Source of the DNA: Treponema sp.
GTDB lineage: Bacteria; Spirochaetota; Spirochaetia; Treponematales; Breznakiellaceae
Assembly: GCA_031254175.1 (NCBI GenBank)
Contig: JAIRUY010000139.1
Span: 1-35,866, forward strand
Length of the DNA stretch: 35,866 bases
Direction: 5' to 3'
Shown piece by piece: positions 32,401-35,866 of the stretch. Made by a program: the position numbers and the translations under genes. Each line of letters begins with the position of its first letter. Position 1 is the first letter of the stretch. Below the pieces are notes generated by a model. It saw only the letters and a list, made by a program, of their open reading frames with translations. It was not told the DNA's origin and searched no databases.

Positions 32401-33516
32401 ATGATAGTAGGAACAGTAAAAGAAGTAAAAAAGCACGAATACCGGGTAGGTTTAACGCCGAAAGCGGCGGAAGCCTATAAAAACGCAGGGCATACCGTTT
32501 TGGTGGAAAAAGGCGCCGGTGAAGGCGCCGGTTACACTGATGATCAATACGCGGCGGCGGGAGCAAAACTTATGCCTTCCGCTAAAGACATTTGGGCTGA
32601 TGCCGGCATGATAATAAAAGTAAAAGAGCCTCTGGAAAACGAATACGCCCTTATTCGTGAAAATCAGATTTTGTACACATATTTGCATCTGGCTTCTGAC
32701 AAGCCGCAGACTGAGGCTCTGCTCAAATCAAAGTGCATAGCCATTGCTTACGAAACTATCCGGGACAACAAAGGGCAGCTTCCCTGCCTTAAGCCGATGA
32801 GCCAGATAGCAGGCCGTATGGCCATTCAGGAAGGAGCAAAATACCTCGAAAAACCGATGGGCGGCAGAGGCGTGCTTCTTTCCGGCGTGCCCGGAGTTCC
32901 TCATGCGGAAATTGTCGTTCTGGGGGCGGGCATTGTAGGCGCAAGCGCGGTAAAACTGGCAGTAGGTTCGGGTGCCCACGTTACGGTTGTCGATTTAGAC
33001 CTTGACAAACTCAGTTATCTTGAAGATCTTTATGACAGCCGCATTACAACACTTTATTCTACCCCTGAAAATATTGAACAAATCCTGCCCTTTGCCGATC
33101 TGGTTGTTGGAGCAGTGCTTATTCCGGGTTCTGCCGCGCCAAAACTTATTCGTAACAAACATTTATCAATGATGAAAAACGGATCGGTTATAGTGGATGT
33201 TGCGATAGATCAGGGCGGCTGCAGCGAAGCAAGCCATATCACCTACCATGACGACCCGGTCTTTATAAAAGACGGCGTAATAAATTATTGCGTAGGCAAT
33301 ATGCCCGGCGCTGTGTCCTATACATCAACCAACGCTCTTGGCAACGCAACACTGCGTTACGGTTTGATGATTGCGAATACAGGCCCCGAAGCTGCGCTGA
33401 AACAAGATTCAGGCCTCTTGGATGGATTAAACATTTACAAGGGAGCAATTACCTACAAAGGCGTTGCCGAAGCCCACAATCTTTCTTATACTCCCGCACT
33501 TGAGGTAATTAGGTAG
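32401..33516 (+). CDS. ald: Alanine dehydrogenase
   Basis: This NAD-dependent enzyme interconverts alanine with pyruvate and ammonia. The 371-aa length is standard. Catalytic residues fall at their usual places: Arg15 (EYRVGLTP), Lys75 (IIKVKEP) and His96 (YLHLASD), plus the Asp of VAIDQGG. The NAD-binding fold is VLGAGIVGASAV, followed by VTVVDLD. GGGAG lies 6 nt before the ATG. It is probably monocistronic; its end overlaps the converging gene at 33509 by 8 bp. In a fermenting spirochaete it may assimilate ammonia or dispose of reducing power, which is inference. Confidence 0.95.
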   Translation: MIVGTVKEVKKHEYRVGLTPKAAEAYKNAGHTVLVEKGAGEGAGYTDDQYAAAGAKLMPSAKDIWADAGMIIKVKEPLENEYALIRENQILYTYLHLASDKPQTEALLKSKCIAIAYETIRDNKGQLPCLKPMSQIAGRMAIQEGAKYLEKPMGGRGVLLSGVPGVPHAEIVVLGAGIVGASAVKLAVGSGAHVTVVDLDLDKLSYLEDLYDSRITTLYSTPENIEQILPFADLVVGAVLIPGSAAPKLIRNKHLSMMKNGSVIVDVAIDQGGCSEASHITYHDDPVFIKDGVINYCVGNMPGAVSYTSTNALGNATLRYGLMIANTGPEAALKQDSGLLDGLNIYKGAITYKGVAEAHNLSYTPALEVIR

Positions 33517-34393
33517 CAGTTACCTCTTCCTCTTTATCTTCAGTTTCCTCAACAGGGGTTGGGGTTATAGTCTTTTTCTCAGAAAAGAGCCAATTGCCGG
33601 TTTCATCTATATACTTCCTGACAATGGCGACATGAATATCAGTCCCCGTCTTATCAGTTTCTCTTTTCCAAAGACTTGCGTTTTTTATTGATTTAACAAC
33701 TCGTTTTTTGCCATTTTCGGCAACAGAACGGCACTTTTCCGGATTTTCCGAGTGGTTTGCCAGAGAACTGTCAAGAAAATAGGCTGAAAGAGCGGAAATA
33801 AGAGCATTATTTGAAAAAACGGCCAGCGATAAAAATTCAGGTTCTGCCGCATTAAAATCGCTGCCAAGCAGTTTGGAAAAACCGTAATACCAGCGTATCC
33901 ATTGATTTTCTTCACCCTTCCCTTTCTCAAAATATGTTTTAAAAAATTCGGCTGCTTCCCTGTAGCCGCCGCTTAAAACTCTGGCAGCGCCAAAAATCAG
34001 GATATTTTTTTCTACAACTATGGGTTTTGCATTTAAAGTCTTGGTTTCCAGCGTTAAAACAGAATTAAAATCTGACATTACAATATAAGAACTGGCCAAA
34101 AGTTTTACCTTCCGGGTACTATATTTGAGTTTTCCATAGATTTGTTGTTCCAGATAATAAGCAAGAGCAGGCCAATCTTCTCGTTCAAGAAGTGAAAGAA
34201 GCCGATAATTAGAAAAGAAAAACACACAAACGGCGGCAAGGAGCAAAACCATGAAGATCAGGAGCGGTATAGTTATAAACTGTAAGTTTGCCGCAAATTC
34301 AGGTCCTGCCAGCAGTCTCGGCAGAAGAATGGCCGCAAACACCACAATTATTAATATAATGCTAAATACAGTTATCAGATATTTGAACTTCAA
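33509..34393 (-). CDS. Two-TM membrane protein of unknown function
   Basis: This 294-aa protein has two hydrophobic helices near the N-terminus (about 5-27 and 38-64), then a soluble, helical domain of about 200 residues and an acidic Thr/Glu-rich tail (EETEDKEEEVTAT). The helix-rich body (REAAEFFKTYFEKGKGEEN, SALSAYFLDSSL) has a TPR-like feel, but no repeat can be aligned with certainty. The start codon is TTG, supported by GGGAG 6 nt upstream; no ATG lies near. It is divergent from the HD-GYP-like gene. I do not recognise the family. Confidence 0.7.
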   Translation of the reverse strand: MKFKYLITVFSIILIIVVFAAILLPRLLAGPEFAANLQFITIPLLIFMVLLLAAVCVFFFSNYRLLSLLEREDWPALAYYLEQQIYGKLKYSTRKVKLLASSYIVMSDFNSVLTLETKTLNAKPIVVEKNILIFGAARVLSGGYREAAEFFKTYFEKGKGEENQWIRWYYGFSKLLGSDFNAAEPEFLSLAVFSNNALISALSAYFLDSSLANHSENPEKCRSVAENGKKRVVKSIKNASLWKRETDKTGTDIHVAIVRKYIDETGNWLFSEKKTITPTPVEETEDKEEEVTAT

Positions 34394-34543
34394 CGAAAAC
34401 TCCCATATAACGACAAATGATATGAAGAATCATAAAAGAAAGATTAAATTACGTCAACATTGGGGAAGACTGCCCTTAAAATTAAATACCTTTCACTTGC
34501 TGCCAAAAAGAAGTATACTGAAAGCTATGGGATGGGAGAGTTA

Positions 34544-35683
34544 ATGAGTTTTTTAGTAAAAGAAATTCAGCCAAACAGTTTTTTCACAAAAGCAGTCTAT
34601 CTTGACAATGCGTTTCTCATTACGGCTCCTGAAATGCCTTTTACAGAGGAATTGGCAAAAACTCTGGAAAAATGGAGTTTTAACAGCGTGCTTTGCGACG
34701 GTGAAGCGCACACTCAATATACCACCAACGATTCCGATCTTGTTCAATCTCAAAGCAGTTCATCAGGGCTTTCCCAGCAATTGGATGCGGATAAACTTGA
34801 AAAAGCCGAAGATTTTTACGTAAATTTTTTAATGTTTGTTGAAAATATTTTTATCAGGGCGACTGTGTCCGATGAGCTGGACAGCAAAGCAGTAATGGAA
34901 AGAATAAAAGACTTGGTTGAATATATCAGAGAAGACCGCCGTTTTCTGATGAGGGTCTTAAGAGAACGCGAACCGGCTCCGGAAAAAAATTATCTTGCTG
35001 CTCACTCGGTACGGTCAACAATACTTTCCATAGTTATCGGGTCATTCTTGAAGATTCCAAACCACAGGATGATTGAACTGGGAGTTGCCGCCTTATTGCA
35101 TGAGGTTGGCATGTTAAAACTTCCTTCGAGTATATATCTCAGTCAGCGGCCGTTAAACGCAAATGAGCAAAAAGCAATTGTTTCACATCCTATACTTGGT
35201 TATACCATGCTTAAGTCTTTTGATTTTCCGCTTCCTGTGTGCCTTGCCGCGCTTGAACACCATGAACGTGAAAACGCTTCCGGTTATCCGCGGCGGCTTA
35301 CCAGTGATAAAATTGGACTATACTCCAAAATTATCGCCGTAGCCTGCTCTTACGAGGCCTTGAGTTCCAGACGGCCGCATAAGGAAGCCAAAGACGGTTA
35401 CACCGGCATGCTTGAATTGCTAAAGAATGAAGGCAAACGTTATGATGACACGGTTATAAAGGCTCTGGTGGTTTCTCTTTCAATATATCCGATAGGTTTG
35501 CATGTACTTTTGTCTAACGAAAAGAAGGGACAGGTTGTTGACGTAAACCCGGATAATCCAAGATTCCCGATTGTACAGATATTCGGCGAATATACACCGG
35601 ACGGAAAAATAAAAACAGCGCAGACATCTCCTGATGAGCTTTATATAATAAGGCCGTTACACCGTTCAGAGATTGAGTTATAA
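34544..35683 (+). CDS. Degenerate HD-GYP-domain protein (c-di-GMP phosphodiesterase-like)
   Basis: This 379-aa protein has an N-terminal domain of about 140 residues with no known fold, then an HD-GYP region. Conserved residues present are His154 (AAHSVR), His186 of the HD pair, His215 (SHPILG), His239-His240 (EHHERE) and the GYP triplet 247-249. Two metal-ligand positions are altered: HD is HE (LLHEVGM, also lacking the Lys of HDIGK), and the later Asp of the AVaDxYDAL motif is Cys (AVACSYEAL). Full phosphodiesterase activity is therefore doubtful; c-di-GMP binding or signalling is possible. The ATG at 34544 follows GGGAGAG; an upstream in-frame ATG at 34460 lacks a site. The next gene begins 1 bp after the stop. 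Confidence 0.85.
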   Translation: MSFLVKEIQPNSFFTKAVYLDNAFLITAPEMPFTEELAKTLEKWSFNSVLCDGEAHTQYTTNDSDLVQSQSSSSGLSQQLDADKLEKAEDFYVNFLMFVENIFIRATVSDELDSKAVMERIKDLVEYIREDRRFLMRVLREREPAPEKNYLAAHSVRSTILSIVIGSFLKIPNHRMIELGVAALLHEVGMLKLPSSIYLSQRPLNANEQKAIVSHPILGYTMLKSFDFPLPVCLAALEHHERENASGYPRRLTSDKIGLYSKIIAVACSYEALSSRRPHKEAKDGYTGMLELLKNEGKRYDDTVIKALVVSLSIYPIGLHVLLSNEKKGQVVDVNPDNPRFPIVQIFGEYTPDGKIKTAQTSPDELYIIRPLHRSEIEL

Positions 35684-35684
35684 G

Positions 35685-35866
35685 ATGTATCCCTTCCCGG
35701 CTGGTTTTATAGTTCTTGTATCAATATTATTAAGCAGTTTCTTTTCGATCTTTACTGCGGCTCTTGGCGCCTGCAGAAAAACACGCCTGGAAAAAGAACA
35801 CAAAAAACTCTACCGTTCGGCATTAAAAACAACTGAAAACCCGGAAAAATTATCGCTTGCCTGCAG
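35685..35866 (+). CDS. N-terminus of a CNNM/HlyC (DUF21) family membrane protein, cut by window end
   Basis: The frame opens at ATG 35685, one base after the preceding stop, and runs off the end (60 codons visible). It encodes a membrane helix (FIVLVSILLSSFFSIFTAAL) and then RKTRLEKEHKKLYRSALKTT and ENPEKLSLAC. That layout matches the start of DUF21 proteins: helix 1 with an FSA-ETAL-like end, a basic Arg-Leu segment, and NP-x-x-x-L. These are CorC/HlyC-like ion-transport or hemolysin-named proteins. The usual S-E-T of the motif is IFTAAL here. Only the first helix is visible, so the call is provisional. Confidence 0.6.
   Translation, partial: MYPFPAGFIVLVSILLSSFFSIFTAALGACRKTRLEKEHKKLYRSALKTTENPEKLSLAC

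Overview
This window reads as chromosome of a host-associated spirochaete, most likely a Treponema of the termite-gut or oral type. That is inferred from content: a solitary PASTA-domain membrane protein after def-fmt, a PlzA-like PilZ protein, a bacterial PUR-domain protein like Borrelia BpuR, a group-2 sigma factor behind a sigma-54 promoter as in Borrelia RpoN-RpoS, a GTP-type PEP carboxykinase and a stand-alone MsmX/UgpC-type ATPase. No insertion sequence, prophage, CRISPR array, tRNA or rRNA was seen. No gap between genes exceeds about 300 bases.

Layout. 1-3334: the end of an unknown gene, then a leftward coiled-coil protein plus parE operon. 3392-5340: pckG with its own promoter and terminator. 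5366-7869: leftward def-fmt-PASTA operon, divergent from the c-di-GMP receptor gene at 7968. 8798-15323: leftward run of a 1092-residue AMP-ligase/ACP/alpha-oxoamine synthase fusion, a short-chain reductase, and lon. 15369-16770: enolase. 16888-17788: an RpoS-like sigma factor under a textbook sigma-54 promoter, with a perfect 14+14 bp palindrome about 170 bp upstream. 18016-25455: rightward short operons (GIY-YIG-like protein and YciO/TsaC protein; cardiolipin synthase; DUF2974 hydrolase and EamA transporter; exonuclease III, rhomboid, phosphoribosyltransferase and RNase HII). 25502-28088: leftward phosphohexomutase and PUR protein, separated by two 63-bp tandem hairpin repeats. 28302-30996: two tandem PocR-AraC regulators. 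31020-33516: divergent msmX and ald with a structured RNA candidate between them. 33509 to the end: a TM protein, a degenerate HD-GYP protein, and the start of a CNNM/HlyC-like protein.

The most interesting signals are four. (1) A candidate sigma-54 to RpoS-like cascade with a candidate enhancer palindrome. (2) A single-polypeptide acyl-activation/ACP/PLP-condensation enzyme beside a reductase, which could build a sphingoid-like or aminoketone lipid. (3) A recurring promoter arrangement in which the -10 box lies 5-9 nt before the ATG of genes lacking a Shine-Dalgarno, predicting leaderless mRNAs. (4) Tandem 63-bp repeats whose differences all fall in hairpin loops, directly upstream of an RNA-binding PUR protein.

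All functions are assigned by reading motifs; no database search was run.
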